From positions 103,705,321 to 103,769,320 of the forward strand of contig JAOWCC010001634.1 in assembly GCA_030867875.1 (NCBI GenBank): a stretch of 64,000 nt of DNA, given 5' to 3'. Position numbers and translations under genes: made by a program. A model generated the notes under the pieces. It searched no databases and had not been told where the DNA came from. It saw nothing but the letters and a program-made list of their open reading frames with translations. Position 1 is the first letter of the stretch; each line of letters starts with the position of its first letter. Below are positions 1-7,379 of this stretch, one piece after another. The DNA is from Actinernus sp. WN-2022. Its lineage: Eukaryota > Cnidaria > Anthozoa > Actiniaria > Actinernidae.

Positions 1-521
1 AGGACTCCATGTTGTGTCAGAATGTCAACATCTAATGGAATCCTATACTTTGAACCACATGCAGTTAGGAGCGCGTTGTCTGCAGCAGATGAAGTACTTG
101 CGTCACCAGCTTTCGATCGTAGCTTATTCAAGTTCTCTGATTGAATGCCTTGTTGTATTCTAGACTCTCTCTCCTGCGTAGATAGGTATACATCGGAGTA
201 TGTTTGTAGGAGGTCTGGCCTGACAAGGTCTTCTACTGTTTCAGCTCCCATCCTACAGATTCTACGCATGACCAAACAGCGTCCAACGTTCGAAACGACT
301 CTGTTATTCACATGTCCACCAGATAGTACGATGTCGCCCAATAGCGCTAAGCTACCAGGTACTAGTACTACATCTTCTGCTAGCTTTGGAACTTCTACGT
401 ATAGAGTCTCACCTGGATTGGCAGATGATCGAGTGAAAGTTTTCCTATACAAGTCTCGCGGAGCCTTGAGTGCATGAGGCTCTCTTCGTACTTGTGTGGG
501 ATCCAATGTTAACGAGATCAT
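1..521 (-). CDS. Capsid-like structural protein, N-terminal 173 residues (partial)
   Basis: An uninterrupted minus-strand frame runs from an ATG at 521-519 to the window edge, so the C-terminal part is missing. The start is supported by the promoter just upstream, shared with the plus-strand gene at 556. The first 90 residues are strand-rich with few charged clusters and contain a short hydrophobic/Gly stretch (VLVPGSLALLGDIVLSGGH, about residues 52-70) typical of packed beta strands; a helical, charged segment follows (about residues 95-145). From general familiarity with predicted proteins of coral and hydra polinton-like/adintovirus-like elements I think this is the major capsid (double jelly-roll) protein, but no search was run. 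Head-to-head position with a membrane protein and closeness to a second jelly-roll candidate fit a morphogenesis cluster. It could instead be another virion protein. Confidence 0.6.
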   Translation of the reverse strand, partial: MISLTLDPTQVRREPHALKAPRDLYRKTFTRSSANPGETLYVEVPKLAEDVVLVPGSLALLGDIVLSGGHVNNRVVSNVGRCLVMRRICRMGAETVEDLVRPDLLQTYSDVYLSTQERESRIQQGIQSENLNKLRSKAGDASTSSAADNALLTACGSKYRIPLDVDILTQHGV

Positions 522-555
522 GTTGAATATAACTATATATGTAGATATGTTTAAC
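522..555. promoter_or_regulatory. Bidirectional viral promoter between divergent genes
   Basis: The gap between the minus ATG (521) and the plus ATG (556) contains TATAACTATATAT at 528-540, the same AT-rich core found before the genes at 3332/3374, 4059 and 7379. With only 34 bp between the two start codons, one element must serve both directions. Function is inferred from recurrence at gene starts. Confidence 0.55.
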
Positions 556-1647
556 ATGGCCTCTGAGGGTAGGTATGATGAAAGAACTGATGAAGCTGAA
601 AGAGGAAGAGACTACGACAACGATGATACTGTCAATGAAGAAGCACGGAAATTGGCGTCAGACTCTACGAATGTGGATCCGAGTGAATCATTAAACCTGA
701 AAACTAGACGCGACTTCGCCAAGGAAGGTGCTCGACCAAAGAATCGGGAAACCTCGTTTACCGTAGAAGATAACGATTACTTCGACGAACTCGTTGCGGA
801 GGATGAGGATAGAATCAAACATCCGAAATTTAGCGATCGCCGCGTAGTCTTCAAAACAGGCACATCGGATGAAATGAAACAAATGCTATTCGATACTGTA
901 TGGAAACACTATGCGGATGTAGGGATTCGTGGAGACCTTGAGATAACTAAAGTATGGGAGGCCGATAAGGAACGGGGCAGAATCTATCTTCACGCATTTG
1001 GAAGTAAAGAGAAGCCCATACCTTTGACCACAGTGAAGGGTGAAAGATATCAAAGTATGGGTAAAGATCTCAAATTTGCCCTAGGCCCTACAGATGCAGA
1101 AAGAGAAGACCAAGTCGTCCAAGGTCAAGAAAAGGCCACTGCACATCTCGAAATGGAAGATAGCATACTTCAAGATCTAACGTCAACTGAGGATCAGAAG
1201 GAAGCGGCTAAGAAAGAGAAAGTACACATCCATAACGAAATAGAATTACTCGAACGTCAAGAGGGAGCCATACTAGAACGTATGTCGCTACGTGAAAGGA
1301 TCAAATACATTTTCAGAAAGCATGGAATGACCGTTCTTGCAGTGGTAACTTCCGTTGGCGCTATCGTTAGTACGATAGTTTCCCTGTTGGCGAGATCCGT
1401 ACCGAAACCAGTAAAGGCTGGTATCGATAAAGCAGCAGATGCAGTAAAGAAGGGATTGCAAACGACTGGGGGGTTGTTGAAAGAAATGGGAAAGAAACTT
1501 GGACAGATCCTACCTGGAATGATTGGATCGATTGCGAGTTTCATATTTACTATTGCTGGTAAAGCTCTGGGAGTACTAGCACAGAATGTTTGGTTATTCA
1601 TCGTAGCAATAGTGGTGATCACGATAGAGCAATACAAACGACGTTAA
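556..1647 (+). CDS. Viral coiled-coil protein with C-terminal membrane segments
   Basis: A 363-residue open frame. I place the start at ATG 556 (MASEGRYDE) because the frame extends upstream only through the shared promoter and into the opposite gene's coding sequence; ATG 547 is an alternative. In order: an acidic, charged N-terminal part (residues 1-75); a mixed alpha/beta middle part (about 90-185) with the local sequence IYLHAFGSKEKPIPLTTVKG; a charged helical, probably coiled-coil stretch (about 200-255); one hydrophobic segment (about 258-280); an amphipathic Lys-rich linker; and a strongly hydrophobic C-terminus with one or two spans (about 318-358) ending in basic QYKRR. This suggests a membrane-inserted virion or morphogenesis protein. 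Its TAA overlaps the stop of the convergent gene by two bases. The family is not named; a similar layout occurs in cnidarian viral-element proteins as far as I recall. Confidence 0.75.
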   Translation: MASEGRYDERTDEAERGRDYDNDDTVNEEARKLASDSTNVDPSESLNLKTRRDFAKEGARPKNRETSFTVEDNDYFDELVAEDEDRIKHPKFSDRRVVFKTGTSDEMKQMLFDTVWKHYADVGIRGDLEITKVWEADKERGRIYLHAFGSKEKPIPLTTVKGERYQSMGKDLKFALGPTDAEREDQVVQGQEKATAHLEMEDSILQDLTSTEDQKEAAKKEKVHIHNEIELLERQEGAILERMSLRERIKYIFRKHGMTVLAVVTSVGAIVSTIVSLLARSVPKPVKAGIDKAADAVKKGLQTTGGLLKEMGKKLGQILPGMIGSIASFIFTIAGKALGVLAQNVWLFIVAIVVITIEQYKRR

Positions 1648-3332
1648 CGAAACAACATCCATGCAATTCCAGCTGCGGCAATGGATGTCACTGCGAGATT
1701 AATTTCATGTTGTGGGGCAGCCTTTTGTACGGGATCTTGTTTCTTGTGCGTGACAGCCTTTGGTACAGGAACTCGTTTCTCGAGATGCGGCACCAATTTC
1801 TTATCTGGTGGTCCTTTCATAGGAAGAGGTAGGTGTCCTTTGCCTTCTGCATTGATGTCGTTAGTGCCTAGCACCATATCTTTCGTAGCTTTCGGGATTG
1901 GATTCTTATAGCCATCTTTCTCACTAAGATAGTACACTAGATTGCTTGGCAATAATCGCACGTCTACAGCTATTGCTAGATCGAGCCTCTTATGCGTTGA
2001 CGTTATAGCGGTAAGATAGTTTTTGTAGCTCACCACTAAGTCGTTTTCGAGAATAGCATCTTCGACTAAGCTCTTAAACTTTTCTTGGACGTTATGGCTA
2101 TCTATGATGGATCCGTTCAAGTCGGCTTGAGCACCAAGTATGCAATGTCCAAAAGCCTCGACAGATCTATTCAACCTACCCAATCCAACAGCTGTCAAAC
2201 CCTTTCCGATTGGTGGCGTAAACCAATTGTATTGCTTTCCTTCATGTTCATCGTTCCTAATGAAGGCCACAAGATCGCCCTGATCCTCCTTACCTCCTTG
2301 GTCTGCAAATAAGTTATGTTTCTGAGGCCATGTGGTTGCACCTTTGTCATAGCTTCGGTCTCCATGGACGTTTACGTATCCTCTCGAACCTGGGTACAAA
2401 AGGAATATATCTCCTAGTCCATTATTCCTACCTCCGTGCCATCGGAAATCTGGTGTTCGAGATATACCGAATTCAATGCACAATTTCTCAAGAGCTGCTT
2501 TGTTATAGAGGTTATCCATTTGCTTGAAATGAGAGTCACCAGGTAAAGGAACTCCATGAGTACCACCAAGTTCACGTAGAATTCTTCGTATCGTGAAATA
2601 AACATGGAATCGTAGGAACCCCTGAACGACTGGTGGATACGTTTTGAAAATAGGATCAAACAATGACACTCCACATCCAGAAGTTGCACACCACGTTGCG
2701 AAATTCAATTGTTGAGGCCAATATTTGAAATCCGGACCATGTAACCAATGGTAGGACTCATTTGCTGTCATATGCTTTACGACGGTCTCCTTGAATATAT
2801 TTGGAACGCCTGCTTTGAACTTATTCTTTGAGGTGGCATATATCCATAGATTAGTGAGATCGATATCTTGTGCCGGTCCAGTAGAAGGAACTGCTGTAAT
2901 AGGATACTTCGCACTCCTGTCTAGGGTCAACGTAGATGGGAAACCTTTATGCACATCCCACAACGCATTATCGATGCGTCCTTGAGTGACTGCAGGTAGC
3001 TTGGAGACATCATCGCCGTAAACGACATAGCTAGAATCTCCATCTCGAAACCAAATACTCGTCGAATATTTGTTTGGACCATTTATTTCCGTAGAGACAT
3101 AGAACTTGTGAAGATCTGCATGTGGGTATTTCTTCTTGAACTTCGCTAATAGATTTGCATTCAACGTTGCGACCTCTCTACTTTCCACATCTTCCCTATC
3201 TATCCGAGCTTGCTTCTCTCTCCTAGCTCGATTCTCAGCCTTTGACCGTATATTAGCATTCGGCGTTGGGACCTCTTCCTCTTCGTCTTTCCCTTCGTAA
3301 TGGTAACTGAAAAGACCTCCGGACCTCCTCAT
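1644..3332 (-). CDS. Large viral protein of unknown function with C-terminal membrane anchor
   Basis: A 562-residue intact frame starting at ATG 3332-3330, right beside the bidirectional promoter at 3333-3373. The N-terminus carries a charged Lys/Arg/Glu-rich helical stretch (about residues 28-60). The large central domain (about 75-460) is rich in Trp, Tyr, Gly and His; a Cys-containing patch, WCATSGCG, lies near residue 220. Its C-terminal part (about 385-450) is helical. A Pro/Lys-rich linker follows (about 485-540), then a single hydrophobic segment at the extreme C-terminus (NLAVTSIAAAGIAWMLF), as in tail-anchored proteins. I remember similar proteins predicted in coral genomes beside viral-type genes, but cannot name a family or a catalytic motif. 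A structural or virion-membrane role is inferred only from the neighbours. The stop codon overlaps that of the convergent plus-strand gene. Confidence 0.75.
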   Translation of the reverse strand: MRRSGGLFSYHYEGKDEEEEVPTPNANIRSKAENRARREKQARIDREDVESREVATLNANLLAKFKKKYPHADLHKFYVSTEINGPNKYSTSIWFRDGDSSYVVYGDDVSKLPAVTQGRIDNALWDVHKGFPSTLTLDRSAKYPITAVPSTGPAQDIDLTNLWIYATSKNKFKAGVPNIFKETVVKHMTANESYHWLHGPDFKYWPQQLNFATWCATSGCGVSLFDPIFKTYPPVVQGFLRFHVYFTIRRILRELGGTHGVPLPGDSHFKQMDNLYNKAALEKLCIEFGISRTPDFRWHGGRNNGLGDIFLLYPGSRGYVNVHGDRSYDKGATTWPQKHNLFADQGGKEDQGDLVAFIRNDEHEGKQYNWFTPPIGKGLTAVGLGRLNRSVEAFGHCILGAQADLNGSIIDSHNVQEKFKSLVEDAILENDLVVSYKNYLTAITSTHKRLDLAIAVDVRLLPSNLVYYLSEKDGYKNPIPKATKDMVLGTNDINAEGKGHLPLPMKGPPDKKLVPHLEKRVPVPKAVTHKKQDPVQKAAPQHEINLAVTSIAAAGIAWMLFR

Positions 3333-3373
3333 GTTGAAGCTATACGTATATATAGTTATACCTTCAACATATA
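3333..3373. promoter_or_regulatory. Bidirectional promoter with palindromic layout
   Basis: Between the start codons at 3332 (minus) and 3374 (plus) the sequence reads GTTGAAG (3333-3339), CTATACGTATATATAGTTAT (3340-3359), then CTTCAAC (3362-3368). The outer heptamers are exact reverse complements and the core reads as the same promoter motif from both strands (CTATACGTA one way, ATAACTATA the other). This is the clearest promoter copy in the block. Confidence 0.65.
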
Positions 3374-4039
3374 ATGACGATCCTTACTGTCACCACAACC
3401 TTGGCTGACCATACTGTCTACTTCGACGACCCTATTCTTATACGGAACATTTCACTAGTCGAGGTCACTTTCGAGAATAGCTGGTGGAACCTAGAAACGG
3501 AGGCTACGTTCGAGTGGGATACCGGAGGCTTAGGGTTCCCATACAAAATCTATCCGGGGTCTCATAATATACGTACACTCAAGCCCTTCTTCAATGAAGC
3601 TATGTCGAATAAAGTCGTAAGCTTTATAAATAGAGGTAGTAAGAGGGATTGGATCCTAAAGGTTCAGAAAACAATCAAGCTCAGTAAGAATCTCTGCGAA
3701 CTATTGGGTATCGAAGGAAATGAAGATGTGGAGGGAAACGTATCGCTAAAAATTGGACACTACGATCTGGTGATCAAAGATATCAACACAATGTATGTAT
3801 ACTGCGATGTGGTAGATTCCAATTTCTCACTACTAGAGGGAAAGCGATCGAATGTACTGGCTAGCTTTAAAGTACGAGGCAGCTGGTTTGACGTAAATAC
3901 GTATTCTACAACGCCCCCACTACCTGTCCGAGCTCCAGGGACAATGCAAAGCAGCCTTCGCCTTACGATTCGTGATGAGAAAGGCAACGTGGTAGACTTC
4001 CGTGGTCGACCTATACGATACGTGTTGAAGCTTGAGTAA
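3374..4039 (+). CDS. Probable jelly-roll minor capsid (penton-like) protein
   Basis: A 221-residue intact frame starting at ATG 3374 directly after the divergent promoter. The predicted protein is almost entirely beta-strand-like: short alternating hydrophobic runs separated by Gly/Asp/Asn turns, with no membrane segment or coiled coil. Near residue 136 there is a strand IYVYCDVV-like patch (MYVYCDVVDSNFSLL), and the last 30 residues (LRLTIRDEKGNVVDFRGRPI) make a charged turn between two strands before the end. In polinton and polinton-like viruses the single jelly-roll penton protein has this size and strand-rich nature and often ends in such a segment; the assignment rests on that resemblance and on neighbours, not on a search. 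A promoter-like element starts right after its stop codon, before the next gene. Confidence 0.55.
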   Translation: MTILTVTTTLADHTVYFDDPILIRNISLVEVTFENSWWNLETEATFEWDTGGLGFPYKIYPGSHNIRTLKPFFNEAMSNKVVSFINRGSKRDWILKVQKTIKLSKNLCELLGIEGNEDVEGNVSLKIGHYDLVIKDINTMYVYCDVVDSNFSLLEGKRSNVLASFKVRGSWFDVNTYSTTPPLPVRAPGTMQSSLRLTIRDEKGNVVDFRGRPIRYVLKLE

Positions 4040-4058
4040 GCTATACGTATAACGTACA
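4040..4058 (+). promoter_or_regulatory. Promoter of the 200-residue membrane protein gene
   Basis: Only 19 bp separate the stop at 4039 from the ATG at 4059, and they contain CTATACGTATAAC (4041-4053), the same core as in the divergent promoter at 3340. GTTGAAGC at 4024-4031, inside the previous gene's last codons, copies the outer heptamer seen there. So the gene probably has its own promoter and is not simply read through. Confidence 0.5.
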
Positions 4059-4661
4059 ATGGAAGGCGATTCGATTCAACCGTTTCCATCAGCACCAAGT
4101 ATCTATCCACAGATCGCTAGTGACACTGGAAAGAACTTTAGACTGCAAACGATCCGAGACACGCTTTCGGACATAGAAGTTCAAGAAAGGCACTACGAAG
4201 GTGTGCGCAAGAAATATGCACGTTCTCAAGGAATAGTTCATGGCATCGCAGTGATAACTGGAGGTCTATCTGTGATCTTATCTGGATCTGGATTGGGAGC
4301 AGCGTTAACTGGGGTTGGAATAGTGATTGGTCTACCACTTGGAGTTATTGGTGGACTATGTGGATTAATTTCAGCATCTACGACCGTTGGAGCTAAGAAG
4401 TTAGGAATGAAGGTTTCTAAGCATGAAAAGACAACTATGTTGGCAAAGGCAAAAATCAATACGATTCGCGATCTAGTATCGAAGGCCTTACGCGATGAGA
4501 ACGTATCCGACTCAGAATACAGTCTCATCCTGAACGAAGCGAATAAGTATGAGATCATGAGATCTGAAATTCGTCGCAAGGCTTCCATAGGTGAAAAAAG
4601 CATTCGAGCCGAACTCAAGCAAGAAGTGCAAAAGGAAATGCGAGAAAAACTTGGAATGTAA
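4059..4661 (+). CDS. Small Gly-rich membrane protein with helical flanks
   Basis: A 200-residue intact frame. Residues 1-27 are Pro/Ser-rich. Residues 28-58 are charged and helical. Residues 60-112 form a long hydrophobic, Gly-rich region (two spans: about GIAVITGGLSVILSGSGLG and GVGIVIGLPLGVIGGLCGL) that looks like a membrane hairpin or amphitropic insert. Residues 120-200 are strongly charged, heptad-like helix ending in a basic tail. This arrangement recurs in small proteins predicted beside viral-element genes in cnidarian genomes, as I remember it; no named family is claimed. It is the third hydrophobic protein of the cluster, which argues for a lipid component in the virion or a membrane step in assembly. 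Its stop lies 3 bp from the stop of the convergent transcription-factor gene. Confidence 0.7.
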   Translation: MEGDSIQPFPSAPSIYPQIASDTGKNFRLQTIRDTLSDIEVQERHYEGVRKKYARSQGIVHGIAVITGGLSVILSGSGLGAALTGVGIVIGLPLGVIGGLCGLISASTTVGAKKLGMKVSKHEKTTMLAKAKINTIRDLVSKALRDENVSDSEYSLILNEANKYEIMRSEIRRKASIGEKSIRAELKQEVQKEMREKLGM

Positions 4662-4664
4662 GAA

Positions 4665-5657
4665 TCAACGTTTCCTATGAAAGGAACGAACATGGTTCTC
4701 ACTTTCACTTTGCCAAGTCCTACTGCTAGTTAGCCTATGTCTAGTGTAGATTGGTTCGAAGTGGGAATGGTAAGAAGACAACTCCTTGACAAAACGCTTG
4801 ACCGCATTTCCAAATATGCCACATCGCTTAACGACATCCTTAAAAGACATAGACGATCCGGAGCGACGTAGCACCTCGTAACTTGCTCCAACGACTTTCG
4901 TCTTAAGCATTGATTTTGGGCCTATATTGTTTTCCATTGCCGTAGTAACGACCTCGTGGACTATTTGTTGAACGTCCCTAGGTACTACTACAAGATCTAG
5001 TTGTAGGAAAGTCGTTGCAATGTGAGGAACTATGCGCTCAGCATCCAAGTCTACATCAATCTTATCGTCGTCACACAGAGAACGTATGAAGACCTCTCCA
5101 CTATGAATGCCTTCGTTTCTTAGTTGCATGAAGCGAGCGACCTCACCTTTAGATCGGACGAATCCACATTGTATGCATGCATGGTAGAGTAGAGCAGCTA
5201 AAATATTTTTCTTAGCATCGCTACGCTTGAGACAAACTTTCATTACTTGGGTGAATGCGTCGGCTACGATTTCTAACGCGTTCATAGGGAACGATAGGTC
5301 ATAACTTTGTTTATAAATAGTGTTGTATGCTCGTAGTTCTTGTAGGAGCGTTCGTCGTTTCAGTTCTATGTCATCATCGCTTTGCTTTGGTTTTGCGTGG
5401 TCTAGATCACTTTGATACTTAAACCCGTCCGGACCTACTATACGCAGTCGAGTAGTAATAATGTCGATCTTAGTTTCTTCACATGGTTCGACCTCGGAAA
5501 CAAGCCCACATGTGGGACACACGAATTCCGTTCCTTGTATTTCAAAGGGGCAGAGACAATCAGAACATGTTTCACTGGTGTTAATATGTTCCACTTGTGG
5601 TTTGATATTCAGGCTTCTACGAATTCCAGGCCCAAACAATCTGACTAGCTCGTCCAT
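4665..5657 (-). CDS. TFIIB/VLTF3-like transcription factor
   Basis: A 330-residue intact frame from ATG 5657-5655. An N-terminal zinc ribbon is plain: Cys31, Cys34, Cys47 and Cys50 (CSDC, then 12 residues, then CPTC) followed by GLV, the usual layout of TFIIB and of the late transcription factor VLTF3 of large DNA viruses. Two helical, cyclin-like repeats follow: about residues 110-190, including AKKNILAALLYHACIQCGFV then KGEVARFM, which matches the repeat's helix pattern and the specificity-helix region of these families; and about 210-295, with LKTKVVGASYEVLRR. It should recruit RNA polymerase to viral promoters. Host TFIIB genes are spliced, whereas this frame has no intron and lies within the viral cluster, so it is the element's own gene. 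Whether TFIIB or VLTF3 is the closer relative cannot be settled by eye. Confidence 0.75.
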   Translation of the reverse strand: MDELVRLFGPGIRRSLNIKPQVEHINTSETCSDCLCPFEIQGTEFVCPTCGLVSEVEPCEETKIDIITTRLRIVGPDGFKYQSDLDHAKPKQSDDDIELKRRTLLQELRAYNTIYKQSYDLSFPMNALEIVADAFTQVMKVCLKRSDAKKNILAALLYHACIQCGFVRSKGEVARFMQLRNEGIHSGEVFIRSLCDDDKIDVDLDAERIVPHIATTFLQLDLVVVPRDVQQIVHEVVTTAMENNIGPKSMLKTKVVGASYEVLRRSGSSMSFKDVVKRCGIFGNAVKRFVKELSSYHSHFEPIYTRHRLTSSRTWQSESENHVRSFHRKR

Positions 5658-5690
5658 GATACAACTATAGATGTCGTACGTTCAATAGAA
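5658..5690 (-). promoter_or_regulatory. Promoter of the TFIIB/VLTF3-like gene
   Basis: Immediately upstream of the start codon (plus-strand view) lies ACAACTATAGATGTCGTACG (5661-5680), a degenerate form of the block's ATAACTATA core with a CGTAC element seen also before the gene at 4059. It is squeezed between the start codon and the hairpin that ends the neighbouring minus-strand gene. Confidence 0.4.
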
Positions 5691-5692
5691 AA

Positions 5693-5747
5693 AAAAAAGG
5701 AAGAATGAAGAGGGCCACGCAACGACCTTCTTCATTCTTCCTTTTTT
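5693..5747 (-). terminator. Hairpin 3'-end signal of the zinc-protein gene
   Basis: A perfect 19-bp stem: left arm 5693-5711, right arm 5729-5747, with A-run on one end and T-run on the other and a 17-base loop containing CACGCAACGAC. It starts 18 bp beyond the stop codon of the minus-strand gene at 5766-6203. A near copy ends the next minus-strand gene (6368-6422). It may act as a transcript-end hairpin, comparable in form to the hairpin polyadenylation signals known in mimiviruses; that role is inference. Confidence 0.6.
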
Positions 5748-5765
5748 CTTTTTTCGTGGCTATTC

Positions 5766-6203
5766 CTAAGCGTCCTTCTCGTTCCTCAAGGCAGCCAACA
5801 CCTCGTTGAGCACATGGTTGAGAGACTCTCCGAGACCTTCCACTGGTTCCAGCACTCTTGATTCAGCGGGCAATGCTACCTCCGGTTCCACCATGTTTGG
5901 CTCCTCCTTTCTTGGATCCTCTAGCTTCTTGCTGGACTTCTTAGCGCGTTTTATATAGACACCGGGACACTTCATCTTGATGGCGAGACGGTCGCATCCT
6001 GAGCAAAGCTCGTAATCAGTACGACATCCTTTACCGCACTTCGAGCATGGTACATATGGGGCACAGCCTTTTGAGATTTGGTAGTTATGCTGGGAACAGA
6101 ACTTCGTTGTCTTCGAAATCCTCTTTGGGCATTTCAAGTCCTTCCCTCTCATCAACCAATCACAAGTTATTGCGGTGTCTACGTTCGAGTCCTTCTTCGA
6201 CAT
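5766..6203 (-). CDS. Cys-rich zinc-binding protein, unknown function
   Basis: A 145-residue frame starting at ATG 6203-6201 (MSKKDSNVDT). Residues 14-78 hold nine or more Cys and one or two His (CDW...C...FCSQH...CAPYVPCSKCGKGC...LCSGC), arranged as probable zinc knuckles or a small treble-clef/ring-like fold. After a Lys-rich stretch (about 80-96) there is an acidic, Pro/Glu-rich linker and a short hydrophobic amphipathic helix near the C-terminus (SLNHVLNEVLAALRNE). The family is not recognised. A role as a DNA/RNA-binding or transcription-elongation accessory protein is possible because it sits beside the transcription-factor gene. No clear TATAACTATA motif precedes it, unlike its neighbours. 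Confidence 0.65.
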   Translation of the reverse strand: MSKKDSNVDTAITCDWLMRGKDLKCPKRISKTTKFCSQHNYQISKGCAPYVPCSKCGKGCRTDYELCSGCDRLAIKMKCPGVYIKRAKKSSKKLEDPRKEEPNMVEPEVALPAESRVLEPVEGLGESLNHVLNEVLAALRNEKDA

Positions 6204-6367
6204 GTTTGATCTGTATGGTGTTAATGTGTACTAAGATGACAACGAATGCTAATATCGTGGAATAAAGAATATATACTAATACCATTCGGTGGTAATATAC
6301 AGTATAATAATCATTCCTTTAACATATGCTTCAAGTTTAGATTTTATGTACAAGAATGTCTAGTGAC
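6204..6367 (-). promoter_or_regulatory. Intergenic leader with repeat copy A
   Basis: This 160-bp AT-rich gap lies before the zinc-protein gene. It contains ATACAGTATAATAATC (6298-6313), the nearest thing to a promoter, and at 6341-6368 a 28-bp segment (ATTTTATGTACAAGAATGTC and on) repeated exactly at 7506-7533 and partly at 7435-7454. The repeat marks gene-flanking control DNA or a duplicated end segment. Confidence 0.4.
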
Positions 6368-6422
6368 AAAAAAAGAAGAATGAAGAGAGTCACGCAACGA
6401 CTTCCTTCATTCTTCTTTTTTT
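6368..6422 (-). terminator. Hairpin 3'-end signal of the 312-residue gene
   Basis: A perfect 18-bp stem: left arm 6368-6385, right arm 6405-6422, A-run to T-run, with the loop again holding CACGCAACGAC. It lies 18 bp past the stop of the gene at 6441-7379, the same distance as the first hairpin from its gene. Conservation of both stem (GAAGAATGAAG) and loop between two copies implies a sequence-specific signal. Confidence 0.6.
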
Positions 6423-6440
6423 TCCCTCCATTACCTACGT

Positions 6441-7379
6441 TCACTCATCTTCTGCGGCTGTGGCACTATGCTTAGTATTGGCGGCATAAACATCTTGTTG
6501 CTCATACCTATTCCTCTTTGAGGGTTGTTGTACTATACCGATCTCTATGTCTAGTGGGTAGGAAAGTCCCATACTAGATGCACAAATACTTGAGGCGTTA
6601 CAAATACCATCATGAATGGAACCTGGTAGAATGAGTTTGCTCACATTGTCGACGCCTAGACCGCTAGAGTTCTCATCGACTAGAGGTTCATACTTAGTGT
6701 TGTCCCCATCAGCGTACGATTTACTTTTATCAAAGAATTGTCCATTAGGCGTTCCAGTCTTGTAATCACATTTCATTCGCATCCTCATCATGGGATTGGG
6801 TAATTGACATCCAGCATTGGTAGTGGAGTTCGTGGAAATGAACTTTTGGATCATCGGAACCACCTTGGTGTTGGGGACGATGATGGCGTCGTGTGGACTG
6901 CGTTTCCGTGGATTGCGCATACAGACCTTCTCGTTTTCGATTAATTTTCTTATTTCACTTTCAAAGGCCTCATCAAGGTATTCTACTAACTTGAACGTAG
7001 GACTCAACTTTTCATCTGCAGGAAGGTCCAATTCTCCCTTGTCATTTTGCTTAATTGTGATTCCATCTGCCTCAGTAGGTACGAGGGCATTCCACTTTTG
7101 GAATTGGAGGCAAGGATGACGATCACGTTTCTTGCCTGCATCTTGTTCGTTGTGTGGTGCTATCTTTCCCACGTGCTTTTCCCCTTCTAACCGAAAGACC
7201 GCAGGATGAGGTCCATCGCCAATGTCAAAGAATACGGAAATATACTTGCATCCGTTAGGTCCGTTCCTAGGCTTGGTCCAGTCGAACGATATGATGGATC
7301 CATGGGATTGTCCATCTTCTTTGGTCCTTTCTAATGCTTTGATCACATCGCCTACGTTGAAAAGCTTTGAACTCGCCAT
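6441..7379 (-). CDS. Unrecognised viral protein, 312 residues
   Basis: An intact frame from ATG 7379-7377. The N-terminal half (residues 1-130) looks compact and beta-rich (ISVFFDIGDGPHPAVFRLEG, about 47-66). Residues 125-185 include charged helices; 200-225 have a Met/Arg-rich patch (MMRMRMKCDYKTG). The last 80 residues are low in structure, Ser/Asn-rich, and end acidic (AAEDE). No transmembrane segment. A strand-rich body with a disordered acidic tail is a general feature of viral single-stranded-DNA-binding proteins, but no motif proves this and I do not assign it. It has its own promoter core (7391-7403) and a hairpin end, so it is probably strongly and separately expressed. Confidence 0.65.
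   Translation of the reverse strand: MASSKLFNVGDVIKALERTKEDGQSHGSIISFDWTKPRNGPNGCKYISVFFDIGDGPHPAVFRLEGEKHVGKIAPHNEQDAGKKRDRHPCLQFQKWNALVPTEADGITIKQNDKGELDLPADEKLSPTFKLVEYLDEAFESEIRKLIENEKVCMRNPRKRSPHDAIIVPNTKVVPMIQKFISTNSTTNAGCQLPNPMMRMRMKCDYKTGTPNGQFFDKSKSYADGDNTKYEPLVDENSSGLGVDNVSKLILPGSIHDGICNASSICASSMGLSYPLDIEIGIVQQPSKRNRYEQQDVYAANTKHSATAAEDE

Noticed and set aside
145..477. Plus-strand 110-codon frame at the left edge
   Set aside because: It lies wholly opposite the open, promoter-linked minus-strand capsid-like frame (1-521) and has Ser/Thr/Cys-rich nonsense composition.
1257..1637. Minus-strand 126-codon frame, and similar overlapping frames in 1-7.4 kb (e.g. 3760-4110, 4238-4708)
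   Set aside because: They mirror the true genes in another frame; codon pattern, start position and promoters all favour the listed genes.
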